Shown here in pieces: positions 5,642 to 12,733 of a DNA stretch of 12,999 bases. The first letter of the stretch is position 1. The number at the start of each line of letters is the position of its first letter. Position numbers and translations under genes: made by a program. Location: the NCBI GenBank assembly GCA_964553875.1, contig CAZKNH010000114.1:1-12999 (forward strand), written 5' to 3'. This stretch comes from ZC4RG20 sp964553875. Lineage in GTDB: Bacteria; Pseudomonadota; Gammaproteobacteria; Steroidobacterales; Rariloculaceae. The notes beneath the pieces are model-generated. The model was given only the letters and a program-made list of their open reading frames with translations. It was not told where the DNA came from and ran no database searches.

Positions 5642-6463
5642 GTGCAGCAGATCTCGCTCGTCAACGGTAAGCCGGGCGCCGTCGATCCGCGCGACCGGGG
5701 TCTCGCGTACGGCGATGGCCTGTTCGAGACCATGGCCTGCCGCGACGGGCGGATACGGTGGCTCGATCACCATCTCGACCGGCTCCTGCTCGGATGCGGC
5801 CGCCTCGCGATCCCGGCGCCCGACAGGGCGTTGCTGCGTGCCGAGGTCGAGGCGCATTGCCCGCGCGACGCGCCCGCCGTCGTCAAGCTGATCGTCACGC
5901 GCGGCGTCGGCGCCCGCGGCTATCGGATCCCGGAACCGGCCCAACCGACGCGAATTCTGACGATTTCGCCCTGGCCCGCGTTGCCTGCTGCCGACTACAC
6001 TCGCGGCATCGTTTTGCGGACCTGCGCGCTGCGGCTCGGGGAGAATCCGCAGCTTGCGGGTCTCAAGCATCTGTGCCGATTGGAGCAGGTGCTCGCGCAG
6101 ATGGAGATCGACGGCACGACGGCGCAGGAAGGTCTTGTGCGGAGCTCGAGCGGTTATGTCATCGGCGGCATCTCGAGCAACGTGTTCGGCGTACGCGGCG
6201 ACACGTTGGTGACGCCGCGCGTCACACGCTGCGGCGTCCGCGGCGTGATGCGGCGCGTCGTGCTCGAGCATGCGGAGCGGGTAGGGCTCGCGGCCCACGA
6301 GGCCGACCTCACGCCGGCCGAGCTCGCGGCATGCGACGAGCTCTTCGTGACGAACGCGGTGTTCGGCATCAAGCCGGTCCGCGAGCTCGACGGGCGTGCG
6401 TTTCCCGTGGGTCCGAAGACTCGGGAGCTGATCGGGCTCCTCGAGGTCGCCTCCGATGCGTAA
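5642..6463 (+). CDS. pabC: Aminodeoxychorismate lyase (class IV PLP aminotransferase fold)
   Basis: PabC releases pyruvate from 4-amino-4-deoxychorismate to give p-aminobenzoate for folate. Family features visible are SLVNG at the N-terminus, RDRGLAYGDGLFETM, the PLP lysine K142 in LAGLKHLCRLEQVL, CGVRGVMRR, and a C-terminal ELFVTNAVFGIKPV. The place between pabC's usual neighbours fabF and mltG supports the call over other class IV enzymes. Residue 175 is Gly where the family normally has the Glu that contacts the PLP ring nitrogen. The GTG at 5642 is preferred because family members start just before the VNG strand; it has only GGGG as a ribosome site. GTG 5594 or TTG 5585 (overlapping the fabF stop) would add 16 or 19 residues. 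Confidence 0.88.
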   Translation: MQQISLVNGKPGAVDPRDRGLAYGDGLFETMACRDGRIRWLDHHLDRLLLGCGRLAIPAPDRALLRAEVEAHCPRDAPAVVKLIVTRGVGARGYRIPEPAQPTRILTISPWPALPAADYTRGIVLRTCALRLGENPQLAGLKHLCRLEQVLAQMEIDGTTAQEGLVRSSSGYVIGGISSNVFGVRGDTLVTPRVTRCGVRGVMRRVVLEHAERVGLAAHEADLTPAELAACDELFVTNAVFGIKPVRELDGRAFPVGPKTRELIGLLEVASDA

Positions 6464-7472
6464 GTGGGTGATCGGAACGGCTGCGGTTTTCGTTGTGGTC
6501 CTGCTCGCCGCGGGGCTCACGCTCTCGTTCGCGTGGCGCGTGCTGAACTCGCCGCTCGAGATCGAGCGGTCGGAATGGCTCGATGTGCCGAGCGGAACGC
6601 CGCTCTGGCGCGTGAGCGAGAACCTGGCCGAGCGCGGTCTGATGCGGCACCCCTACGTGCTGACGTGGTACGCAAGGTTCACCGGCGATGCGACGCGTAT
6701 CCGCGCGGGCGAATACACGCTCGCGCCCGGCATCACGCCGCTCGGTGTGCTCGAGAAGCTCGTGCGCGGTCAGGTGCACCTGCATCAGCTCACGATCGTC
6801 GAGGGCTGGCGTTTCGCGGACATGCTGCGAGTCGTGCGCGGGCACCCGGCGATCGTCGCGACGGACCTCGACGGCCCGGCGCTGATGGCCGAGCTCGGCA
6901 AGCCGGGCGTGCATCCGGAGGGGCAGTTCCTTCCGGATACGTACACGTTCCCTCGGGGCACGACGGACGTCGAGCTTCTCGGCTGGGCTCATCGCGCGCT
7001 CGAGCGCAAGCTCGAGGATGCGTGGTCGCGCAGGTCCGACGGGGTCGTGCTTACTGCGCCGTACGAGGCGTTGATTCTCGCGTCCATCATCGAGAAGGAG
7101 ACCGCGCTCGAATCGGAGCGGCGCACGATCGCCGGAGTGTTCATGCGGCGCCTCGCGCGCGGCATGCGGCTGCAGACGGATCCGACCGTGATCTACGGTT
7201 TGGGCGATGCGTACGACGGGAACCTGCGCCGCGTCGATCTCGAACGCGACACGCCGTACAACACGTACACGCGATTCGGTTTGCCGCCGACGCCGATCGC
7301 GCTGCCGGGCGCCGCATCGATCGAAGCCGCCGTGGATCCCGAGGACGGCGACGCGCTCTACTTCGTCGCGACCGGGCTGCCGGACGGCAGTCACTACTTT
7401 TCCGCGACGCTCGAGGAGCACAACCGCGCGGTCAGCCGTTACCTGCAACGGCTGAACGAGGCGCGAAACTGA
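6456..7472 (+). CDS. mltG: Endolytic murein transglycosylase MltG (YceG family)
   Basis: MltG cleaves nascent peptidoglycan strands at the outer face of the inner membrane and sets glycan length. The 338-residue protein has one N-terminal membrane anchor (about residues 4-26). A LysM-like segment follows (VPSGTPLWRVSENLAERGL and GEYTLAPGITPLGVLEKL), then the YceG catalytic domain. Key motifs are EGQFLPDTY (155-163), the catalytic Glu213 in ASIIEKET, and RLQTDPTVIYG. The C-terminal part has TPYNTYTRFGLPPTPI and YFVATGLPDGSHYFS, as in the family. The ATG at 6456 overlaps pabC by 8 bases and has GAGG 9 bases upstream, suggesting coupled translation. tmk follows after 7 bases. Confidence 0.95.
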   Translation: MRKWVIGTAAVFVVVLLAAGLTLSFAWRVLNSPLEIERSEWLDVPSGTPLWRVSENLAERGLMRHPYVLTWYARFTGDATRIRAGEYTLAPGITPLGVLEKLVRGQVHLHQLTIVEGWRFADMLRVVRGHPAIVATDLDGPALMAELGKPGVHPEGQFLPDTYTFPRGTTDVELLGWAHRALERKLEDAWSRRSDGVVLTAPYEALILASIIEKETALESERRTIAGVFMRRLARGMRLQTDPTVIYGLGDAYDGNLRRVDLERDTPYNTYTRFGLPPTPIALPGAASIEAAVDPEDGDALYFVATGLPDGSHYFSATLEEHNRAVSRYLQRLNEARN

Positions 7473-7479
7473 GGCGGCC

Positions 7480-8115
7480 GTGCGCGGCGCGTTCATCACG
7501 ATCGAGGGCATCGAAGGGGTCGGCAAGACGTCGAGCCTCGCGGCGATCGAGCGCCACCTGGGCGCGAGGGGGCTCGGCACGGTCGTGACGCGCGAGCCCG
7601 GCGGTACGCCGTTCGGCGAAAGGCTTCGCGAGCAGCTGCTGCATGGTCAGCACGCCGAGCCGATCGCGCCCGAGGCCGAGGCGCTCCTGATGTTCGCGGC
7701 GCGTGCGCAGCATCTCGCGCAGGTGATCGTGCCGGCGCTCGAGCGCGGCGACTGGGTCGTCTGCGATCGCTTCACCGATGCGACGTTCGCCTACCAGGGC
7801 GGCGGTCGCGGCGTCGATCGCGAGCTGCTCGAATGTCTGCGCACGGGCGTGCAGAAGGGGCTCGAGCCCGACCTGACGTTGCTGCTCGACGCGCCGGTCG
7901 ACGTGGGCCGCGCGCGCATCGCGGGGCGCGAGCACGATCGTTTCGAGCGCGAGCAGGAGGAATTCTTCGAGCGGGTTCGGGCCGCGTACCTCGAGCTCGC
8001 GGAGCGAAACCCCAGGCGCATCCGGCGAATCGACGCGGCGCAGCCGAAAGAGCACGTCGAGCGGCAGATCGAGGAGGCGCTCGGCCGGTTCATCGAGGAG
8101 TGGATGGCGCGATGA
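7480..8115 (+). CDS. tmk: Thymidylate kinase
   Basis: Tmk phosphorylates dTMP to dTDP for DNA synthesis in the cytoplasm. The 211-residue protein has the P-loop GIEGVGKT (10-17) and TREPGGTPFGE (37-47). Substrate-binding and DR motifs lie in FAARAQHL and VVCDRFTDATFAYQGGGRG. A LID segment REHDRFERE follows around 150-158. Length is normal. The GTG at 7480 has GAGG 5 bases upstream, overlapping the mltG stop. The stop overlaps the holB ATG as ATGA, the common tmk-holB arrangement of Gammaproteobacteria. Confidence 0.97.
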   Translation: MRGAFITIEGIEGVGKTSSLAAIERHLGARGLGTVVTREPGGTPFGERLREQLLHGQHAEPIAPEAEALLMFAARAQHLAQVIVPALERGDWVVCDRFTDATFAYQGGGRGVDRELLECLRTGVQKGLEPDLTLLLDAPVDVGRARIAGREHDRFEREQEEFFERVRAAYLELAERNPRRIRRIDAAQPKEHVERQIEEALGRFIEEWMAR

Positions 8116-9134
8116 GCGAGGCCGCCGAACGCTCGATCGTCGTCCTGACGGAGCGGCTGTGCCCGTGGCTCCGCGACCCGCTCGCGCGGCTCGACGCGGC
8201 TCGGCGGAGCGGCCGGCTCGGTCATGCGTGGCTGATCAAGGGGCCGCCGGGCGTCGGTAAGCGGAACCTCGCTTACGTGTTCGCGCAGCGCTTGCTCGAG
8301 GGCAAAACCGAGGCCGGCGAGCCGCCCGCGCTCGGTCCCGCCGAAGCGGTCGACGCGATGCGGGCGGCGAGGGCGGCGGCGGACCACCATCCGGACCTGC
8401 ATCGCGTGTTTCCGGAGCCCGACAAGCGGACGATCGGCATCGAGCAGGTCCGGGCGCTGTCCGAGGCGCTCGCGATGAGGGCCTATCGCGGTGCGTCGAA
8501 GGTCGCCGTCATCGAGCCGGCCGAGGCGATGACGCCCGCCGCCGCCAACGCGCTTTTGAAGACGCTCGAGGAGCCGGCGGAGGGGACGTACCTGTTCCTG
8601 ATCTCGCACCAGCCGGACCGCCTGCTGCCGACGATCCGCAGCCGGTGCCAGAGCCTCGCCGTCACGGCGCCGGCCGAGCAGGAGGTCATGCGATGGCTCG
8701 GCATCGATCGTGCGGACCATCCGGCGTTGACGATCGCAGCGGGCGCACCGCTTCGTGCGGCGGAGTTGATACGCGATCATAAATCCAAGCTCCTCAGTAA
8801 GCTAGAGGAGCAACTTCATAACATTTCGAGGTCGAGGGTCGATCCGCGCGACGTCGCCGAGCAGTGGGCGAAGCAGGATACCGACCTCGCCCTCGAGTGG
8901 CTGATCGCGTCCCTCGAGCGGGCCATCAGGGCGCGTGCGCGGGGCGGGGATACGAAAGCCGTCACACCGGCACGGGCGGAGTCGCTCCATAATGGGTGGC
9001 TCGCCCTGCCGATGCGCGCACTGCTCGAACGGCTCGAGGCCGCGCAGAACCTGCTCGATCGGCTCGGCAGCGGCATGAACGTCGAGTTGGCCCTGCATGC
9101 GTTGCTGCTGGGCTTCAGAACGCAACGAGGTTGA
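8112..9134 (+). CDS. holB: DNA polymerase III delta-prime subunit (clamp loader) lacking the zinc-module cysteines
   Basis: Delta-prime is the stator of the beta-clamp loader. The 340-residue protein has a P-loop-like GPPGVGKRN (44-52), with Arg where Ser/Thr normally binds magnesium. AAANALLKTLEEP (143-155) and the SRC arginine motif (177-179) in LLPTIRSRCQSL are both diagnostic. A helical C-terminal domain ends MNVELALHALLLGF, like other HolB proteins. Position after tmk and before pilZ confirms the call. The four-cysteine zinc module that most bacterial delta-prime proteins carry near residues 50-65 is absent: the only cysteines are C17 and C179. The segment at residues 63-92 is instead Ala/Glu/Pro-rich. 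The ATG overlaps the tmk stop. Confidence 0.94.
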   Translation: MSEAAERSIVVLTERLCPWLRDPLARLDAARRSGRLGHAWLIKGPPGVGKRNLAYVFAQRLLEGKTEAGEPPALGPAEAVDAMRAARAAADHHPDLHRVFPEPDKRTIGIEQVRALSEALAMRAYRGASKVAVIEPAEAMTPAAANALLKTLEEPAEGTYLFLISHQPDRLLPTIRSRCQSLAVTAPAEQEVMRWLGIDRADHPALTIAAGAPLRAAELIRDHKSKLLSKLEEQLHNISRSRVDPRDVAEQWAKQDTDLALEWLIASLERAIRARARGGDTKAVTPARAESLHNGWLALPMRALLERLEAAQNLLDRLGSGMNVELALHALLLGFRTQRG

Positions 9135-9136
9135 TC

Positions 9137-9475
9137 GTGACGAAACCGGGGCTGCTGACACTCACCATCAAGGACAAGAGCGCGCTGTACTCCGCGTACA
9201 TGCCGTTCGTGAAGAACGGCGGGCTCTTCATCCCGACCAACTCGAGCTATAAGCTGGGCGACGAGGTCTTCATGCTGCTCAGCCTGATGGGGGAGGAGGA
9301 GAAGATTCCTGTCGCGGGCCGCGTGATCTGGATCACGCCGAAGGGCGCCCAGGGGAAGCGCACGGCCGGGATCGGTGTGCAGTTCAGCGAGCAGGATCAG
9401 GGCAACACGCAGAAGCGCATCGAGACCTATCTCGCCGGCGCGCTCGGCGGCGACAAGCCGACGCACACGCTTTGA
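9137..9475 (+). CDS. pilZ: Type IV pilus assembly protein PilZ
   Basis: This 112-residue single-domain protein closely matches the founding PilZ proteins of Pseudomonas and Xanthomonas type IV pilus systems. Conserved runs include LTIKDKSALYSAYMPF, NGGLFIPT, YKLGDEVFMLL, IPVAGRVIWITPKGAQGKR, AGIGVQF and TYLAGALGGDKPTHTL. It lacks the RxxxR and D/NxSxxG motifs used for cyclic di-GMP binding, as known for this subgroup, which acts in pilus assembly by protein contact instead. The holB-pilZ pairing is conserved in pseudomonads. The GTG at 9137 has ACGAGG 6 bases upstream inside the end of holB; a TTG at 9131 is an alternative. No tatD follows; the next gene is convergent. Confidence 0.94.
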   Translation: MTKPGLLTLTIKDKSALYSAYMPFVKNGGLFIPTNSSYKLGDEVFMLLSLMGEEEKIPVAGRVIWITPKGAQGKRTAGIGVQFSEQDQGNTQKRIETYLAGALGGDKPTHTL

Positions 9476-9507
9476 GCGCGCGGAGTCGACGCAGCAGCTT
9501 TCGCGTA

Positions 9508-9533
9508 TCGCGGCCGCGGTCGAGCGGCCGCGA
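9508..9533. terminator. Strong GC hairpin between convergent pilZ and the cNMP/rhodanese gene
   Basis: TCGCGGCCGC and GCGGCCGCGA form a perfect 10-bp stem around a 6-base loop (GGTCGA). It begins 33 bases after the pilZ stop and ends 29 bases before the stop of the convergent gene. It lacks a T-run on either side, so a canonical intrinsic terminator is not shown. Its position suggests a bidirectional 3'-end or transcription-blocking structure. Confidence 0.5.
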
Positions 9534-9562
9534 GCGTCGTGCTCCCGGGGCGGGTTGAACGT

Positions 9563-10612
9563 CTACTGGTCCCGAAGATCCGCGCGGTTCAGGCCGCCCT
9601 TCAATACGTACGTCTCGAAGCCCCGTTCGTTCAGGATGAAGGCCGCCGCGGAGCTCCGCCGCCCGGTATCGCAGCAGACGACGTACTTGATCTTCGGATC
9701 GAGGGTCTTCAGCTTCAACCGGATGAAATAGAGCGGCACGTTGATCGCGCCGGGATTGTGGTAGGCCTCGAACTCGCTCGGTAGCCGAACGTCGAGCCAC
9801 TGACCGCCCGCGCGGATGATCTCTTCGGCTTGCTCCCTGTCCACCCAGTCGAGCATCGGCTCGTTGAGCAGGGTGCGGAAGTCCTCCTTACCGAGGCGCA
9901 TCAGCGAGCCGTCCGTCTCCATGTAAACGGTCGCGTTGCGCTTTGCCTCGGAGATCAGCGCCTCTTCACCGAAAGTGTCGCCGACGTGGAGCTCGGCGAG
10001 CCGGATGCCTTCGCGATTCAGCGGCGTCTCGCGCGTGACGATGCACTTGCCGCGCGTGATGATGTAGAAGTAGTCCCCTTCGTCGCCCTGCTTGATTACG
10101 ACGTCGCCCGCGCGGTAGTTGACCTGCTGCAGACGCATGAAGATCGCCTGAATGTTAGCCGGCGGAATCTTGTGAAACGCCTTCGTTTGCAGCAGCGTCG
10201 TCATCCAGTCGTCGGACGACGTCGCCTCGCCGCGGAGCTCACTGACCTCGTAGGATCCCGTCTGATCCCACGTGAGCATCACGTCGAGGAGGTCGCTGTC
10301 GATCGCGATGTACTCGCACGGCGTGACCGCGACCGCGGTGCACCGACGCGGGAGCATCGGAGAGAGCGGATTGGCGGCCTCTTCGCTGCCGCCGACGATT
10401 CTCTGGACCGTCCGTCCGGCTTCGCGGAGCTCGACCGTGCCGCTCAACACGTAGACCGTGCGCTTCTCGGAGTCGCCCTCGTTGAACAGCGTCTCGCCGG
10501 GCTGCACATTCCGGACCTTCACTTTCTTGCCCAGCGCGTGGAGGTTCTCCTTTTTGAGGCTGGACATCGGCGAAAGCCTGCGCAGCTCCTTGATGTCGAT
10601 CGGTCTGCTCAT
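9563..10612 (-). CDS. Tandem cyclic-nucleotide-binding domain protein fused to a rhodanese
   Basis: This is a 349-residue soluble protein with three domains and no signal peptide or DNA-binding helix-turn-helix. The first cNMP-binding fold (about 15-125) has PGETLFNEGDSEKRTVYVLSGTVEL but no intact phosphate-binding cassette. The second (about 140-255) has the full form AGDVVIKQGDEGDYFYIITRG and FGEEALISEAKRNATV, with Glu216 and Arg225 positioned to bind a cyclic nucleotide. The rhodanese domain (about 262-349) has WLDVRLPSEFEAYHNPGAINVPL and the active loop CDTGRRS (Cys314), so sulfur transfer is chemically possible. It resembles regulatory fusions seen in several proteobacteria; the partner is unknown. 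The ATG at 10612 lacks a good ribosome site. A hairpin lies past its 3' end. Confidence 0.85.
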   Translation of the reverse strand: MSRPIDIKELRRLSPMSSLKKENLHALGKKVKVRNVQPGETLFNEGDSEKRTVYVLSGTVELREAGRTVQRIVGGSEEAANPLSPMLPRRCTAVAVTPCEYIAIDSDLLDVMLTWDQTGSYEVSELRGEATSSDDWMTTLLQTKAFHKIPPANIQAIFMRLQQVNYRAGDVVIKQGDEGDYFYIITRGKCIVTRETPLNREGIRLAELHVGDTFGEEALISEAKRNATVYMETDGSLMRLGKEDFRTLLNEPMLDWVDREQAEEIIRAGGQWLDVRLPSEFEAYHNPGAINVPLYFIRLKLKTLDPKIKYVVCCDTGRRSSAAAFILNERGFETYVLKGGLNRADLRDQ

Positions 10613-10657
10613 CTCGTTGTTTGAAAAGGGCTAGTGGGCGCAAATACCGGCGCCACA

Positions 10658-10666
10658 GTCTACCAT
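10658..10666 (-). promoter_or_regulatory. Weak extended -10 candidate for the cNMP/rhodanese gene
   Basis: In the 83-base gap between the FadB-type gene and the cNMP/rhodanese gene, the minus strand reads TGG-TAGACT, an extended -10 with four of six hexamer matches. There is no recognisable -35 at 16-18 bases. A start near 10651 would give a leader of about 38 bases. Confidence 0.2.
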
Positions 10667-10695
10667 ACGGGCTTCGCGGGCCGGTGTTATCGAGG

Positions 10696-12723
10696 TCACG
10701 TCCGGAGCCGCTGCCACCCGGCTCGCGGCGCGAACCGCTCGCCGAAACGCGCGGCGAATGCGTCGAGCCTTGCGACCACCTCGTCGACCCCGCGTTGGCG
10801 CGCATAGCGAATCGGGCCGCCGGTGAACGGCGCGAAGCCGGTGCCGAAAACGACTCCGGCATCGAGAAGATCCTCGTCGTCGACGACGCCGTCTTCGAGG
10901 CACGCGACCGCCTCGTTGACGAGGGGCAGGATCAGGCGGTCCGTGAGATCGGCGTCCGGGGCCGGGAAATCACGGCGCTTGCGAGGCCGTCCGTCGGCGT
11001 AGGCATAGAAGCCGGTCCCCGTTTTCACGCCGAGCTCCTTCGCCTCGACCTTGGCCTCGAGGGCACGCGGCACCTCGCGTCCGAGGGGCTCGCTCAGGAT
11101 CCGCGCGACGTGTAGCGCGACGTCGAGGCCGACCTTGTCGGCGAGCTCGATCGGGCCCATCGGCATGCCGAAGGCCGTCGCGGCCGCGTCGATCGTTTCG
11201 AACGCGTGCCCGTCCTCGTGAGCCTTCAGCGCCTCGAGCATGTATGGCATCAGCACGCGGTTGACGACGAATCCGGGCGCACTGCGGCACGGCAGAGGAA
11301 CCTTGCCGATCTGCGTGACGAAGGCGAGGGCACGTTGCATGGTCTCGTCGTCGGTGGCCGCTCCGCGTATCACCTCGACGAGCGGGAGGCTCGCGACGGG
11401 GTTGAAGAAGTGAAGGCCCACGAAGCGCCCGGGTCGGGCAAGGACGTCGGCCATATCCTCGAGCCTGATGCTCGACGTGTTCGTTGCGACGATCGCGTCC
11501 GCCTTGAGCCGCGGCTCGAGATCGCGGTAGAGCGCACGCTTCGCGTCGACGTTCTCGACGATGGCCTCGATCACGACGTCGGCGTCGCCGACGCGTGCGG
11601 CCTCGAGGTCCGGCACGAGGCGGCGGGCGGCCTCGTCCGCGGCGCCGGGCGCCTTGAGCCGCTTCGCGAACAGCTCGCGGGCACGCCGGAGCGCAGGCTC
11701 CACGTACTCCATCGCGCGGTCCTGCACCGTAACCGAGAGCCCGCGCAACGCGCACCACGCGGCGATGTCGCCACCCATCACTCCCGCGCCGACGACGTGA
11801 ACGCGCTCGACCGCGGACTGCTTCGGCGCGAGGTTCCGCATGCGTTCGCGCAGCAGGAACATGCGCACGAGGTTCTTCGACGTCTGCCCGACGAGGAGCT
11901 TGCCGAGGGACTCGGCCTCGGCGACGTACGCGGCCTCGCCGCGGCCTCCGTGCCGCACCCAGAGGTCAAGCAGCGCGTGCGGCGCGGGGTAATGCTTCGG
12001 GTCCGCGCGCTTCGCGATCTGCGGACGAATGCGGTTCGCGAGCAGTCGCCGCACGGGCTCGAGCTCGAACGCCGCGTGCCACCATGGCCGCCGCCGAGGC
12101 GGCGGCGCCCGGTCGATCAGCTCGATCGCGACCCGCTCGAGGTCGTCACGCGGCGCGACTCGATCTACGAGCCCGGCCTCGTGCGCCTCGACCGGCGACA
12201 GTGACCGGCCGGTCAGCATCAGATCGAGCGCCCGCGGCGCGCCGAGCAGGTGCACGAGCCTCACGGTTCCGCCGAAGCCGGGATGAATGCCGAGCTGCAC
12301 CTCGGGCAGACCGATGTTGCGCTCGTAGCCGAGGGCGGCCACGCGGTAGCGGCAGGCGAGCGCGAGCTCGAGCCCGCCGCCGAGGGCGAAGCCGTCGATG
12401 ACCGCGACCGTCGGCATCGGCAGGGCCTCGATCCGCGACAGCACGATCTGGCCCTCCATCGCGAGCCGTGCAGCCTCGGCGGCCTCTGTGATGTGCTCGA
12501 ACTCCTTGACGTCGGCGCCGAGGATGAAGCCTGTCGGCTTTGCGGAACGGATCAGGAGCCCCCGCGGCCGCTCGTGCGCGATCACGCGCAGGTGCTCGTC
12601 GAGCTCGAAGAGCACGTCCTTCGACAGCGTGTTCGCGCTCGAGCCCTCCTTGTCGATCGTCAGCCGGCAGATCCCGTCGTCGCCGGTCGTGCGGCGCCAG
12701 TGTCGTGACGTCGTGCTGTCCAC
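10696..12723 (-). CDS. FadB/FadJ-type enoyl-CoA hydratase / 3-hydroxyacyl-CoA dehydrogenase
   Basis: This 675-residue bifunctional beta-oxidation enzyme hydrates trans-2-enoyl-CoA and oxidises L-3-hydroxyacyl-CoA with NAD. Residues 1-190 form the crotonase domain with FILGADVKEF (oxyanion hole), Glu119 in GGGLELALACRYRVA and Glu141 in GLPEVQLGIHPGFGGTVRL; these match the two catalytic glutamates of E. coli FadB. Residues about 305-485 form the dehydrogenase NAD domain with GAGVMGGDIA, VIEAIVEN, TNTSS, His438 in GLHFFNPV and Glu450. The C-terminal domains start at APGFVVNRVL. The GTG at 12723 has AAGGG 7 bases upstream, inside the junction with the preceding gene. No thiolase partner (fadA/fadI) is adjacent, so FadB and FadJ cannot be separated; no symbol is given. 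Confidence 0.93.
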   Translation of the reverse strand: MDSTTSRHWRRTTGDDGICRLTIDKEGSSANTLSKDVLFELDEHLRVIAHERPRGLLIRSAKPTGFILGADVKEFEHITEAAEAARLAMEGQIVLSRIEALPMPTVAVIDGFALGGGLELALACRYRVAALGYERNIGLPEVQLGIHPGFGGTVRLVHLLGAPRALDLMLTGRSLSPVEAHEAGLVDRVAPRDDLERVAIELIDRAPPPRRRPWWHAAFELEPVRRLLANRIRPQIAKRADPKHYPAPHALLDLWVRHGGRGEAAYVAEAESLGKLLVGQTSKNLVRMFLLRERMRNLAPKQSAVERVHVVGAGVMGGDIAAWCALRGLSVTVQDRAMEYVEPALRRARELFAKRLKAPGAADEAARRLVPDLEAARVGDADVVIEAIVENVDAKRALYRDLEPRLKADAIVATNTSSIRLEDMADVLARPGRFVGLHFFNPVASLPLVEVIRGAATDDETMQRALAFVTQIGKVPLPCRSAPGFVVNRVLMPYMLEALKAHEDGHAFETIDAAATAFGMPMGPIELADKVGLDVALHVARILSEPLGREVPRALEAKVEAKELGVKTGTGFYAYADGRPRKRRDFPAPDADLTDRLILPLVNEAVACLEDGVVDDEDLLDAGVVFGTGFAPFTGGPIRYARQRGVDEVVARLDAFAARFGERFAPRAGWQRLRT

Positions 12724-12733
12724 GAAAAAACCC

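Noticed and set aside
5483..7580. Two long antisense open frames (345 and 403 codons) opposite pabC, mltG and tmk
   Set aside because: They are shadows of well-supported genes, with low-complexity Arg-rich translations and no domain.
11206..12204. 332-codon plus-strand open frame opposite the FadB-type gene
   Set aside because: The minus-strand gene has all catalytic motifs through this interval, and the plus-strand translation has no family features.
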